A DNA stretch of 64,000 nucleotides, taken from Flavobacterium sp. LC2016-13. GTDB taxonomy: Bacteria; Bacteroidota; Bacteroidia; Flavobacteriales; Flavobacteriaceae. How positions within the stretch are numbered: position 1 is the stretch's first letter; every line of letters begins with the position of its first letter. The translations under genes and the position numbers were made by a program. The stretch spans positions 310,001 to 374,000 of the forward strand of contig NZ_WMDQ01000003.1 of NCBI RefSeq assembly GCF_009707955.1, given 5' to 3'. The notes beneath the pieces are model-generated. The model saw only the letters and a program-made list of their open reading frames with translations. It was not told the DNA's origin and searched no databases. Below are positions 17,485 through 26,683 of the stretch, one piece after another.

Positions 17485-20400
17485 ATGAAATACAAAATAG
17501 CCTTTCTATTAATCCTATCTGTTTTCGGAAATATATTTTCCCAAAATAAATATCGTCTCAAAAATATTTCTACGACTGACGGACTTTCGCAGAATTCTGT
17601 TATTGCTATACATCAGGATAAATTTGGGCAAATGTGGTTTGGTACGCGTGATGGTCTCAATAAATATGACGGCAGCCGATTCACCATTTATAGAAATGAT
17701 GTTACTAACAAAACGTCTATTAGTAATGACATCTTATCTATTGAAGAAGATGATTCCGGAAAATTATGGATTGGAACTTATAATGGGCTGAATTGTTATG
17801 ATCCGGTTAGCAATACTTTCAACCGATATTTGCATGATAAAATCAATCATACTATAAATAGTAATACCATTTGGTGCATAAAGAAAATTGGAGATGAAAT
17901 GTGGTTTGGAACTTCAAAAGGATTAACTGTTTATAATAAAAGAACAAAACAGTTTGCTTCTGCTTTTCATTCTTCCAAGGATAATACAACGATTCCAAGC
18001 AATAATATTCTGAGTATTTTAAAAACCAAAAAAGGTCAGATCTGGCTTGGAACTACTAAAGGATTATGCTTGCTAACAAGCAGAAAAAACGGGAAATTTT
18101 CTTTTAAAAATTATCCGCTAAATGATATTGATTTACTCAATGTATCATCTGTTGTTGAAGACCGCTTTAACAATATCTGGGTTGGAACAAAAAACAAAGG
18201 GCTTTTAAAATTTGATACTTCAAAAAACAGCTTTGTTTCATTTTTATCTAACGAAAAATATAAGGAAATCAGCAATGAAATCCGGGCATTAGCTATTGAC
18301 AGCAAAGGCTCGATCTGGATTGGTGCTTATGATGGAATCTATATTTTAGGAGAAGACAAGAGTATTCAAAAGATAAATAACAACAATAGTAATAATACCC
18401 ATAGCAGTGGAATCGAAAAAGTAAAATCGATTTTCATTGATAAAAAAGGTTCTGTTTGGGTTGGCTGTTATTACAAAGGCGTAAATATGTGGGATATTTC
18501 GAATGCGAATTTCTTCAATTATGATCAGAATTCGAAAAAGATTCCGATGAGTTATGATGTGGTGAGTTCAATTGTTACCGACAAAAATCAGAATATTTAT
18601 TTTGGGACCGAAGGTGGCGGCGTCACTGTTTACAATAAAAATACAGAAGCTACGAGTTACATCAGCAACAAAATTGGACAAACACCCATAAATGACATTA
18701 AATCAATGTGGATTGCAGAGAATAATATTTTGTGGATGGGAACTTTCTCTAAAGGAATTTCAGCGTATAATACGCTAAATAAAAGTTTTGAAAACGACCG
18801 AATTTCGCCTCAATTAAAGGATTCATTAAAAGATGTAGGTGTTTATTCCATCAAAACAGAAGGAAACGGAATATTGTGGATGGGGACTTTTAGTAAAGGA
18901 TTAATTCGCTATAATACGGTTTCTAAAGTTTTTCAATTTATTAGAAATGAAAATGCCAAGCCAAATTATCTAAGCAATAATTATGTGCGAACGGTCTTAG
19001 TCGACAAACAAAAAAGGCTTTGGGTAGGAACACTGAGCGGACTGAATCTTATTGGTCTTCAAAATTTTCAGCCAAATAAATACGCTGTAAAACATTTCTT
19101 TTATGATGATATTACTTTATCAGGAGATGATATTCTGACATTGTTTCAGGATTCTCAGAATAAAATCTGGGTAGGAACAAAAGCAAAAGGATTGCATTAT
19201 TTTGATGGAAAGAAATTTAACCGAATCAACCTAAAAATTGGAAATACGGTTATTACAGCGATCCATTCTATTTTGGAAGATGATAATAAAAATTTATGGA
19301 TTAGTACCAATCAGGGAATTATAAAATACAGTACAACCCGAAAAACAGTTGTCAATTATGATCAAAAAGACGGTATAATAAATAATGAATTTAATGATAA
19401 TGCGGCTTTAAAACTTGATGCTAATAGATTTTATTTTGGAAGCCCGTCCGGAGCAACTTATTTTGATACCCGAAAAATTTCAATAAATCAACACGCGCCT
19501 CAGGTTTTGATTACTGATTTGAAAATCAAAAATGAAACTACAAACCCAAATGATTCTTTAGGCATTTTAGAAAAAAGTATTGGTTATACCAAAACTATCA
19601 CTTTGGATTATGACAAGGCTAATTTTTCAATCAATTTTGCGATTCCGAATTACATTCGATCCAAAAAAAATCAATACAGCTACCGTTTAACCGGACTGGA
19701 AAATAACTGGACACTTACAAAAAATACAGAAGCCATGTATGCGATTCAGAATCCGGGAACGTATGTTTTTGAAGTTCGTGGCGCCAATAATGACGGCGTT
19801 TGGAATAAAAACCCAACCACTTTAACGGTTGTTGTAAAACCGGCTCCGTGGCGCAGTATCTGGGCATTTTTATTTTACGGAATTGTGATTGGTTTAGGTT
19901 TATACGGTTTAATCTGGATTATGAAATCGAAAGCGAGATTAAAACAAAAACTGGAACTGGAATATCTTGAAACCAAACGTATTGAAGAAAACAACAGGGC
20001 AAAACTGGACTTTTTTACCAATATTTCGCATGAATTCAGAACGCCTTTAACTTTGATTTTAGGACCGTTACAACAAATTCTGGCCGATTATAACGGAACG
20101 AATGAAATGTATAAAAAGTTGTTGGTTATTGAAGGAAGCGCCAATCATCTTTTGAGTTTGATTAATCGCTTAATGGATTTTAGAAAACTCGAAAATCATC
20201 AGGTAACTTTAGAATCTGCCAACGGAAATATTGTAAAATTTACCAAAGAAATCTTTTTGTCTTTTATCGAATATGCGAAAGACGGCGGTTACAATTATAC
20301 TTTTGAAGCTTCTGAAGAAGAAATTCTGGTATATTTTGATCGTTATAAACTGGAACGTGTTTTTTATAATTTGATTTCGAATGCATTTCGTTATACCCCA

Positions 20401-21588
20401 AAAGGCGGAAACATCAATATTAAAATAAATCACGATCACGAAAATCTTTTTATTGCCGTAGAAGATTCCGGAGTTGGCATTGCCGAAGAACATATTGATA
20501 AAATTTTCGATTTATTTTTTGAAGTTCCGTTGCATAATAACGTTCAGAAAAACTACAATAAAGGAACCGGAATTGGATTATCTATTGTAAAAAACATTGT
20601 CAAACTGCATAAAGGAACGATCGATGTAACGAATAAAAAAACGGGTGGTGTTGTGTTTAAAGTCGCGCTTCCGTTGGGCAGAGCACATCTTTTGGAAACT
20701 GAAATTATTCAGGATTTCAAAATAAGTGACGATATTGTACAATATACTGCTCAACTTGAAACGGCAGAAATAACAGAACACGAAGATATTGACGATTTTG
20801 TAGTAAATGCCGAAAAACAAACCATTCTGATTGTCGAAGATCATAAGGTTTTGCGATCTTTTATGAAAAATTTACTCAAAAAAGAATACAATATTATTGA
20901 AGCTGAAAACGGAAAAATTGCCTTTGAAAAAGCATTGCAATATGTTCCTAATTTAATTATCAGCGATGTTATCATGCCTGAAATGGTAGGAACAGAACTT
21001 TGCTCGAAAATCAAAGAGAATCTAAAAACAAGTCATATTCCGGTAATTCTGCTAACATCAAGATCTTCTTTGGTTTATAAATTTGAAGGACTCGAAAGCG
21101 GTGCCGATGATTATATCAGTAAACCTTTTAATTTAATTGAATTTAAACTTCGCGTTAAAAATCTGTTGAATTCAACCGAAAGATTAAAAGCCAAATTTTC
21201 TAGCGATGATAATTTTGTTCCGTCAGAAATCACAGTTTCATCACTTGATGAAGAACTGTTGAAAAAAGCATTCAAAATTGTAGAAGAAAATATCTCAAAC
21301 GAACAATTTGACATTCCGTTTTTCTGTTCAGAATTGGGTGTAAGCCGCACGATGTTATTCTTAAAAATAAAAGCGTGGACAAATTATACGCCAAACGAAT
21401 TTATTCATGAAATAAGATTAAAACGTGCTGCTCAATTATTAGAACAAAACAAACTTAATGTTTCTGAAGTAAGTTATAAAGTTGGATTTAATAATCCGAA
21501 ATACTTTAGTAAATGTTTCCAAAAAAGATACGGAGAAACACCGTCACAATTTGCTGACAAATTTTCTAAATCTGTCTCCGTACTGTAA
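17485..21588 (+). CDS. Hybrid two-component system sensor/regulator (HTCS) of the PUL
   Basis: 1367 residues from the ATG at 17485, where the signal peptide MKYKIAFLLILSVFGNIFSQ begins. Residues about 22-720 carry some fourteen reg_prop propeller repeats (IWLGTTKGL, LWIGTYNGL). Then come a Y_Y_Y domain at about 725-785 and a transmembrane helix at about 790-813. The histidine kinase follows, with His849 in HEFRTPL and an ATPase domain with NLISNAFRYTP and GTGIGLSIV. A receiver domain has Asp1161 in SDVIMPEM, and an AraC-type HTH occupies the last 100 residues (VSEVSYKVGFNNPKYFSKCF). Such proteins bind an oligosaccharide in the periplasm and switch on the adjacent susC/susD block. It is complete, with no missing key residue. 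Confidence 0.95.
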   Translation: MKYKIAFLLILSVFGNIFSQNKYRLKNISTTDGLSQNSVIAIHQDKFGQMWFGTRDGLNKYDGSRFTIYRNDVTNKTSISNDILSIEEDDSGKLWIGTYNGLNCYDPVSNTFNRYLHDKINHTINSNTIWCIKKIGDEMWFGTSKGLTVYNKRTKQFASAFHSSKDNTTIPSNNILSILKTKKGQIWLGTTKGLCLLTSRKNGKFSFKNYPLNDIDLLNVSSVVEDRFNNIWVGTKNKGLLKFDTSKNSFVSFLSNEKYKEISNEIRALAIDSKGSIWIGAYDGIYILGEDKSIQKINNNNSNNTHSSGIEKVKSIFIDKKGSVWVGCYYKGVNMWDISNANFFNYDQNSKKIPMSYDVVSSIVTDKNQNIYFGTEGGGVTVYNKNTEATSYISNKIGQTPINDIKSMWIAENNILWMGTFSKGISAYNTLNKSFENDRISPQLKDSLKDVGVYSIKTEGNGILWMGTFSKGLIRYNTVSKVFQFIRNENAKPNYLSNNYVRTVLVDKQKRLWVGTLSGLNLIGLQNFQPNKYAVKHFFYDDITLSGDDILTLFQDSQNKIWVGTKAKGLHYFDGKKFNRINLKIGNTVITAIHSILEDDNKNLWISTNQGIIKYSTTRKTVVNYDQKDGIINNEFNDNAALKLDANRFYFGSPSGATYFDTRKISINQHAPQVLITDLKIKNETTNPNDSLGILEKSIGYTKTITLDYDKANFSINFAIPNYIRSKKNQYSYRLTGLENNWTLTKNTEAMYAIQNPGTYVFEVRGANNDGVWNKNPTTLTVVVKPAPWRSIWAFLFYGIVIGLGLYGLIWIMKSKARLKQKLELEYLETKRIEENNRAKLDFFTNISHEFRTPLTLILGPLQQILADYNGTNEMYKKLLVIEGSANHLLSLINRLMDFRKLENHQVTLESANGNIVKFTKEIFLSFIEYAKDGGYNYTFEASEEEILVYFDRYKLERVFYNLISNAFRYTPKGGNINIKINHDHENLFIAVEDSGVGIAEEHIDKIFDLFFEVPLHNNVQKNYNKGTGIGLSIVKNIVKLHKGTIDVTNKKTGGVVFKVALPLGRAHLLETEIIQDFKISDDIVQYTAQLETAEITEHEDIDDFVVNAEKQTILIVEDHKVLRSFMKNLLKKEYNIIEAENGKIAFEKALQYVPNLIISDVIMPEMVGTELCSKIKENLKTSHIPVILLTSRSSLVYKFEGLESGADDYISKPFNLIEFKLRVKNLLNSTERLKAKFSSDDNFVPSEITVSSLDEELLKKAFKIVEENISNEQFDIPFFCSELGVSRTMLFLKIKAWTNYTPNEFIHEIRLKRAAQLLEQNKLNVSEVSYKVGFNNPKYFSKCFQKRYGETPSQFADKFSKSVSVL

Positions 21589-21610
21589 AAATCCTCTGTT
21601 TATAAGGCTT

Positions 21611-21647
21611 AAAAAAGGGTATCTGTATTTTTAGATACCCTTTTTTG
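21611..21647 (+). terminator. Rho-independent terminator after the HTCS gene
   Basis: AAAAAAGGGTATCT and AGATACCCTTTTTT form a 14-bp stem with a short AT loop, ending in a T-run. It separates the regulator's transcript from the susC transcript, which therefore needs its own promoter. Confidence 0.85.
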
Positions 21648-21671
21648 TATTTCTATATCGTTTGCGCCCTA

Positions 21672-21679
21672 TACATTTG
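21672..21679 (+). promoter_or_regulatory. Candidate -7 element of the susC promoter
   Basis: TACATTTG matches the Bacteroidota TAnnTTTG element and is identical to the -7 box proposed for the hexuronate operon. A TTG lies 24 bases upstream (21645-21647), slightly farther than usual. It follows directly on the HTCS terminator. Transcription would begin near 21685. Confidence 0.5.
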
Positions 21680-21683
21680 CGAT

Positions 21684-21776
21684 ATGAAAATCAGAAAAAC
21701 AAAATTCATGTTACTGCAAATTCTATTTGTCATGCTAATCATTGGAATGAGTTTATTGCTTTTTTACTTTATCTAA
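21684..21776 (+). CDS. Possible 30-aa single-pass membrane peptide upstream of susC
   Basis: ATG at 21684 opens 30 codons, MKIRKTKFMLLQ followed by a strongly hydrophobic segment ending LLLFYFI. The pattern is a positively charged N-terminus plus one membrane helix, as in real small membrane proteins. It starts almost on the predicted transcription start, so it would be leaderless or nearly so. It ends 24 bases before susC. Chance cannot be excluded. Confidence 0.4.
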   Translation: MKIRKTKFMLLQILFVMLIIGMSLLLFYFI

Positions 21777-21800
21777 ATTTAACTTAAAACCACAAAATGA

Positions 21801-24800
21801 ATGTTTACAAACCTCAAAATTAAATCGCTTAAATGGTATTTTATGGTACTTTTTGTACTTGTAAATATTGTTGTAAATGCACAGGACAAAAAAGTCACCG
21901 GAAAAATCACTTCCAGCGAAGATTTACTCGGACTTCCTGGTGCTAATGTTTATATCAAAGGATCATCAGTTGGAGGATCTGCGGATATGGATGGGAATTA
22001 TACTGTAATAGTTTCAGAAAAAAATGCTGTTTTAGTCTTCAACTTTGTAGGATATCAAACTGTAGAAGTTCCGCTTGGAAATAAAACAGTAGTCAACGTA
22101 AGTTTAAAACCAGACACAAAAGCACTTGATGAAGTTATTGTAGTAGGTTACGGAACTCGTAAAAAAAGTGATATTACGGGATCTGTATCTTCTGTAACAG
22201 CAAAAGAATTAACCGCTTTTCCGTTATTAAGTGCAGAACAGGCTTTGCAAGGGCGCGCTGCAGGGGTTTCGGTACAATCTAATAATGGTGGTGAACCTGG
22301 CGCTCCTGTAAAAATCAGGGTTCGTGGAGGAACTTCGATCAATGCGAGTGGAGATGCACTTGTAGTTGTAGATGGTTTTGCGGGCGCTTCGATGCCGCAA
22401 CCTCAAGATATTGCTTCTATTGAGGTTTTAAAAGATGCTTCTGCAACTGCTATTTACGGATCAAGAGGTTCAAACGGGGTTATCATGGTTACAACTAAAA
22501 AAGGAAAACCAGGAAAACCGGTTATCGAATTCAGTAATTCAACATCAGTACAATCAGTAAACAATAAACTTGATTTATTAGATGCAGATCAGTTTGTGGC
22601 ATACAGAAAAAGTTTTACAACGCATACTTCTAGTGGCGCTAACACAGATTGGCAAGATGTTATTTATCGCGAAGGAATGATTTCGAATACTTCATTATCA
22701 TTTTCAGGTGGTTCAGATACGGTTAAATATTATGTTTCCGGAAATTACTTCAACCAAAACGGTGTTGTTATAAATTCAGGAATCGATAAATACACGATCG
22801 TAAGTAATCTTGAAGCTGATTTATCATCGAGATTTAAAGTGGGGCTTAATTTATTTCAAAGCAAACAAAACAAAGAAGGAATTATCAGCCAGACTGGCGC
22901 CGGAGGAACTGGTGCTGCGGGTGTAATTGCTGCGGCGTATCGTTTTATGCCGGACAAAGGAATTTATAATGCAGACGGAAGTTATACATCAACGGCTCCG
23001 ATTGGAGATGATATTGATAATCCGTACGCAACAGCTATGGAAAATGTTTTAGAAACGGTTTCTATCGTAAACAGATCGAATTTCTTTGCTCAATATAAAA
23101 TTACAAAAGACCTTGATTTTAAAACTACTTTAGGATTAACAGATAATAATTCGCAAACCGGAAGATTTATTCCGTCAACTTTAATTGCAGGAAAAAATAT
23201 CAAAGGAGAAGCTTCTGTAAACAACACACGATTTTCTTCTTTCCTTACAGAAAATTATCTAACGTATAAAAAAGAAATTATCGACAAAGGAATCCTGACA
23301 GTTCTTGGTGGTTATTCATATCAAAAAAACAAAAACGAAAGCTCTTTTGCCGCTTCAAGAGGATTTTTGACCAATACAAATTCATACCATAATTTAGGTG
23401 CAGGAACAGTATTCTTAAAACCGGGATCTGCTTTATCTGAAACAGAATTAATATCGGCTTTCGGAAGGTTGAACTTTGATTATGATGATAAATATTTACT
23501 AACATTTACAGCGCGTCGTGACGGTTCTTCAAGTTTTAGTAAAAATTACAAATACGGAACTTTCCCTTCTGGGGCAATTGGCTGGAATATTGGTAAAGAA
23601 AATTTCTTAAAAGACAGCAAAACGGTTTCAAATCTTAAATTAAGAGCGAGTTACGGAGCAACAGGAAATCCATCAATCGATGCCTACTCTACTTTATCAC
23701 GATTTTCAGAAATTTATGATGTAAGCGGTGACGTCATTGTAAATGCGGTTCAATTGACTTCTTTAGATAATCCGAATTTAAAATGGGAAACTTCATACCA
23801 ACAAGATTACGGTATTGATTTAGGTTTATTTGATAACAGAATCAGTATTACGGCAGATTATTACAAAACAATTACCAAAGATTTATTGTTCAGCAGACCT
23901 TTACCGGCAGTTTCCGGAATCGCAACTCAGCTTCAAAACGTTGGAGAATTAGAAAACAAAGGTTGGGAATTGGGTATTACGTCTAAAAACTTTACAGGTC
24001 CTGATTTTACGTGGTCTACAAATTTTAATATTTCTTCAAACAAGAATAAAGTATTAAAATTAGCCGATAATAAAGATCTTATAATTAACTCTACGCCAGG
24101 ACATTTCCTTGCTACAGATTCTCAAATTTTAAGAGTTGGTGAACCGGTTGGTTCTTTCTACGGATTTATTTATGATGGTGTAATTCAACAAGGCGAAACG
24201 GTTCTTCCGGGTAACTTTGAAACGATTGCGGGTGGAGAAAAATTCAAAGATGTTAATGGTGACGGAAAACTGGATTCTAACGATAAAACGCTTATCGGAA
24301 ACCCAAACCCTGATTTCATTTTTGGTTTGAATAATGATTTCACTTATAAAAATATCGACTTGAATATTTTCTTTCAGGGTTCAGAAGGCAATCAAATCTT
24401 AAACTATACTTTGATGGAATTGGCATCTGGAAACAACAATGCAACTACTGAAGTTTTAGATGCATGGACACCAACACATACCGATACTAATGTGCCTATT
24501 AATGCGGCAAGAACAAAAAGAGTTACGTCAAGATTTGTTTATGATGCGAGCTACATCCGTTTAAAAAACATTTCTATCGGATATAGTTTAGATGAAAAAG
24601 TAGTTTCGAAAATTGGATTGAGCAAAGTTCGTTTCTACATCAGTGCACAAAACCTTTGGACGATTACAAACTATCCTGGATCAGATCCTGAGGTGAATTA
24701 TCTTAATGATACTAACGCCAGAAGTAATACCAATTTAGGTTTAGATTACGGAAGTTATCCAAATGTAAGAACCTTCACTTTTGGTTTTAATTTAAAATTC

Positions 24801-24803
24801 TAG
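21801..24803 (+). CDS. susC: SusC/RagA-type TonB-dependent outer-membrane transporter
   Basis: 1000 residues. A signal peptide ends at VVNAQ near residue 28. A carboxypeptidase-regulatory-like domain (KVTGKITSSEDLLGLPGANV) occupies about 30-110. The SusC signature DEVIVVGYGTRKKSDITGSV follows, then a plug domain with AEQALQGRAAGV and YGSRGSNGVIMVTTKKG. A 22-strand barrel fills the rest and ends in an aromatic-rich strand (TFTFGFNLKF). It imports oligosaccharides cut at the cell surface, energised by TonB, with SusD as lid. The susD gene follows after an unusually long 194-bp gap filled by a repeat. Confidence 0.95.
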   Translation: MFTNLKIKSLKWYFMVLFVLVNIVVNAQDKKVTGKITSSEDLLGLPGANVYIKGSSVGGSADMDGNYTVIVSEKNAVLVFNFVGYQTVEVPLGNKTVVNVSLKPDTKALDEVIVVGYGTRKKSDITGSVSSVTAKELTAFPLLSAEQALQGRAAGVSVQSNNGGEPGAPVKIRVRGGTSINASGDALVVVDGFAGASMPQPQDIASIEVLKDASATAIYGSRGSNGVIMVTTKKGKPGKPVIEFSNSTSVQSVNNKLDLLDADQFVAYRKSFTTHTSSGANTDWQDVIYREGMISNTSLSFSGGSDTVKYYVSGNYFNQNGVVINSGIDKYTIVSNLEADLSSRFKVGLNLFQSKQNKEGIISQTGAGGTGAAGVIAAAYRFMPDKGIYNADGSYTSTAPIGDDIDNPYATAMENVLETVSIVNRSNFFAQYKITKDLDFKTTLGLTDNNSQTGRFIPSTLIAGKNIKGEASVNNTRFSSFLTENYLTYKKEIIDKGILTVLGGYSYQKNKNESSFAASRGFLTNTNSYHNLGAGTVFLKPGSALSETELISAFGRLNFDYDDKYLLTFTARRDGSSSFSKNYKYGTFPSGAIGWNIGKENFLKDSKTVSNLKLRASYGATGNPSIDAYSTLSRFSEIYDVSGDVIVNAVQLTSLDNPNLKWETSYQQDYGIDLGLFDNRISITADYYKTITKDLLFSRPLPAVSGIATQLQNVGELENKGWELGITSKNFTGPDFTWSTNFNISSNKNKVLKLADNKDLIINSTPGHFLATDSQILRVGEPVGSFYGFIYDGVIQQGETVLPGNFETIAGGEKFKDVNGDGKLDSNDKTLIGNPNPDFIFGLNNDFTYKNIDLNIFFQGSEGNQILNYTLMELASGNNNATTEVLDAWTPTHTDTNVPINAARTKRVTSRFVYDASYIRLKNISIGYSLDEKVVSKIGLSKVRFYISAQNLWTITNYPGSDPEVNYLNDTNARSNTNLGLDYGSYPNVRTFTFGFNLKF

Positions 24804-24817
24804 TTTTAAAATAATAT

Positions 24818-24967
24818 TAAACACATAGAAACATAGATTTTTCTTTCTCAAAAAAGGAAATAAAAAAAACTAGTTTTCACACATAGCTATACGCAAAATG
24901 CTATGATTATTAATGCAAGTGAAACGCCTTATTTAGCGTTCCAAAAGCTATGTTTCTATGTGTTAAA
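24818..24967. repeat. Intergenic CACATAGAAACATAG element, copy 2, between susC and susD
   Basis: Arms TAAACACATAGAAACATAG (from 24818) and CTATGTTTCTATGTGTTAAA (to 24967) are reverse complements. The interior shares CACACATAG and TTAATGCAAGTGAAACGCC with copy 1 at 12991-13147, but the central hairpin differs (GCTATACGC / GCTATGAT wording). It lies inside what should be a co-transcribed susC-susD pair. Confidence 0.85.
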
Positions 24968-24997
24968 TTATACACCCAATACCTAAAAATTAATATT

Positions 24998-26512
24998 ATG
25001 AAAAAATATATAGCCTTATTTTGCTTGGGAATATTCGCTTTTGGATGCTCTGATCTTGAAGAACATCCGGTGGGAGTTATTAGTCCTGACAACTTTTTTA
25101 ACAATACAGACGACTTGCAAGCCGCTGTAAATGGAAGTTTCGCCAACATTGCCCACAATAATTACTGGGGAAGAGAATTTACAATTGCATTAATGTTACG
25201 CGACGACATGGCCGATATTGGTGACAGAACCACTCAGGCAGCGCGTATTGATGTTAATGATATGAATATGAATGATACAAACGCACTTGTTGCTAACTTT
25301 TGGCCGCAATCGTATATCATTATTACAGCAGCAAATCAGGCCATCGAAGGTGCTAAAAAAACACCCGGAGATCCTGCAAAAATAAACGCAATTGTAGCTC
25401 AGGCTTATTTTGCAAGAGCTTTTACGTATTATCATTTGGTTCGAATTTTTGGAGATATTCCGTATGTTGATTTTGTGGTAAACGACGTTTCTCAGGTAAA
25501 TTCTTTAAGCAGAATGAAAGAAGCTGAAGTTTACCCAAAAATCATTGCCGATTTAGAATTTGCAAAACAATGGCTTGAAGACAAACCAAAAGTGAAAGCG
25601 GTTCCCGGAAAAGGTACTGCAGCAGGATATTTAGCCTCTGTTTATTTGACATTAGGAAACTACCAAAAAGCTTATGACGAAGCTAAATATGTTATTACAA
25701 ACGAAGCTAAATTTGGTTTAGGATTAGATGCTGATTTTCAGGATTTATTTAATGCTACAAAAACTGCAACATTAAAAGAGCCTTTGTTTACGATTGACTT
25801 TAACAACTTGGTTTCAGGAAATTACGGTCAGGATTATACAGCGTTTTTTACAGGTTCTTTAAAAGATGATAGCTACAGCTATGGTCAGGGGTTTTCTGTA
25901 GCTGTGCCATCTCTTAAAGTATTTAACGACTGGGATCAGAGAGATTACAGAAGAGCAGTAAGTTTTGATACTATTATCAGAAAGAAAACCGGTCCGGGCG
26001 GAGCTTTACAAGTTTTTCCATCAAGTGATAACGAAAAAGCGCCAAGACCGCACATTGCCAAATACTTTCGTTTTCCGGGGAAAGCCGGAGCAAACGGAAG
26101 AACTTCTCAACACAACTATATCACAATGCGTTACGCTGAAGTTTTATTGACGGCTGCCGAAGCTTTAAACGAAATTACACCGGGAACTTTAGAAGCTGAC
26201 GGTTATGTAAACCGAGTTCGCGCCAGAGCGAGAAACAAAGCAGGAAAACAAGTTTCGTTTCCGGCAAATGTAACTCCGGGTTTATCTCAGGCTGATTTTA
26301 GAAAAATGGTTATTAATGAAAGACGTTTAGAATTGGCTTTTGAATATATCAGATGGTATGACATTAAAAGGTTGAAAAACGGCCCTGAAGTATTTGGACC
26401 AAATGGTTTTGAACCACACGCTTTTAATCCAAATAAAGATTATTTATTTCCATTACCGGGAACTGAATTAGCCATAAACCCAAATTTAAAACCGAATAAT
26501 CCTGGTTATTAA
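24998..26512 (+). CDS. susD: SusD/RagB-type surface glycan-binding lipoprotein
   Basis: 504 residues from the ATG at 24998; an earlier in-frame start at 24950 lies in the repeat and is rejected. The lipobox is FAFGC with Cys17, followed by SDLEEHP, which fits export to the outer surface. The SusD fold is shown by VISPDNFFNNTDDLQAAVNG, QAYFARAFTYYHLVRIFGDIPY and the C-terminal NERRLELAFEYIRWYDIKRL. It partners SusC and binds oligosaccharide at the cell surface. Confidence 0.95.
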   Translation: MKKYIALFCLGIFAFGCSDLEEHPVGVISPDNFFNNTDDLQAAVNGSFANIAHNNYWGREFTIALMLRDDMADIGDRTTQAARIDVNDMNMNDTNALVANFWPQSYIIITAANQAIEGAKKTPGDPAKINAIVAQAYFARAFTYYHLVRIFGDIPYVDFVVNDVSQVNSLSRMKEAEVYPKIIADLEFAKQWLEDKPKVKAVPGKGTAAGYLASVYLTLGNYQKAYDEAKYVITNEAKFGLGLDADFQDLFNATKTATLKEPLFTIDFNNLVSGNYGQDYTAFFTGSLKDDSYSYGQGFSVAVPSLKVFNDWDQRDYRRAVSFDTIIRKKTGPGGALQVFPSSDNEKAPRPHIAKYFRFPGKAGANGRTSQHNYITMRYAEVLLTAAEALNEITPGTLEADGYVNRVRARARNKAGKQVSFPANVTPGLSQADFRKMVINERRLELAFEYIRWYDIKRLKNGPEVFGPNGFEPHAFNPNKDYLFPLPGTELAINPNLKPNNPGY

Positions 26513-26534
26513 TTTTAACTGAATTATTATTCTT

Positions 26535-26643
26535 GAACGCAGATGAAACGGATTCGCTATTGCGAAGACACGGAAAAAAACGGATTTTAAAAATAGTTTA
26601 AAAATCAGCGTTTTTGCGATAGTAAATCCACTTCATCCGCGTC
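26535..26643. repeat. Intergenic inverted repeat, CGCAGATGAAACGGATT type
   Basis: The left half GAACGCAGATGAAACGGATT (26535 on) mirrors the right half AAATCCACTTCATCCGCGTC (to 26643), with several differences, around TTGCGAAGAC / GTTTTTGCGATAG inner arms. It fills the susD-GH88 gap. The wording is related to, but distinct from, the GCAGATT family. Confidence 0.7.
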
Positions 26644-26683
26644 TAAAATTTAGTCTAGAAGCTAAAAAAAATTAATTAGTAAT

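Noticed and set aside
24950..24997. Earlier start for SusD
   Set aside because: It lies in the repeat between susC and susD; the lipoprotein signal begins at 24998.
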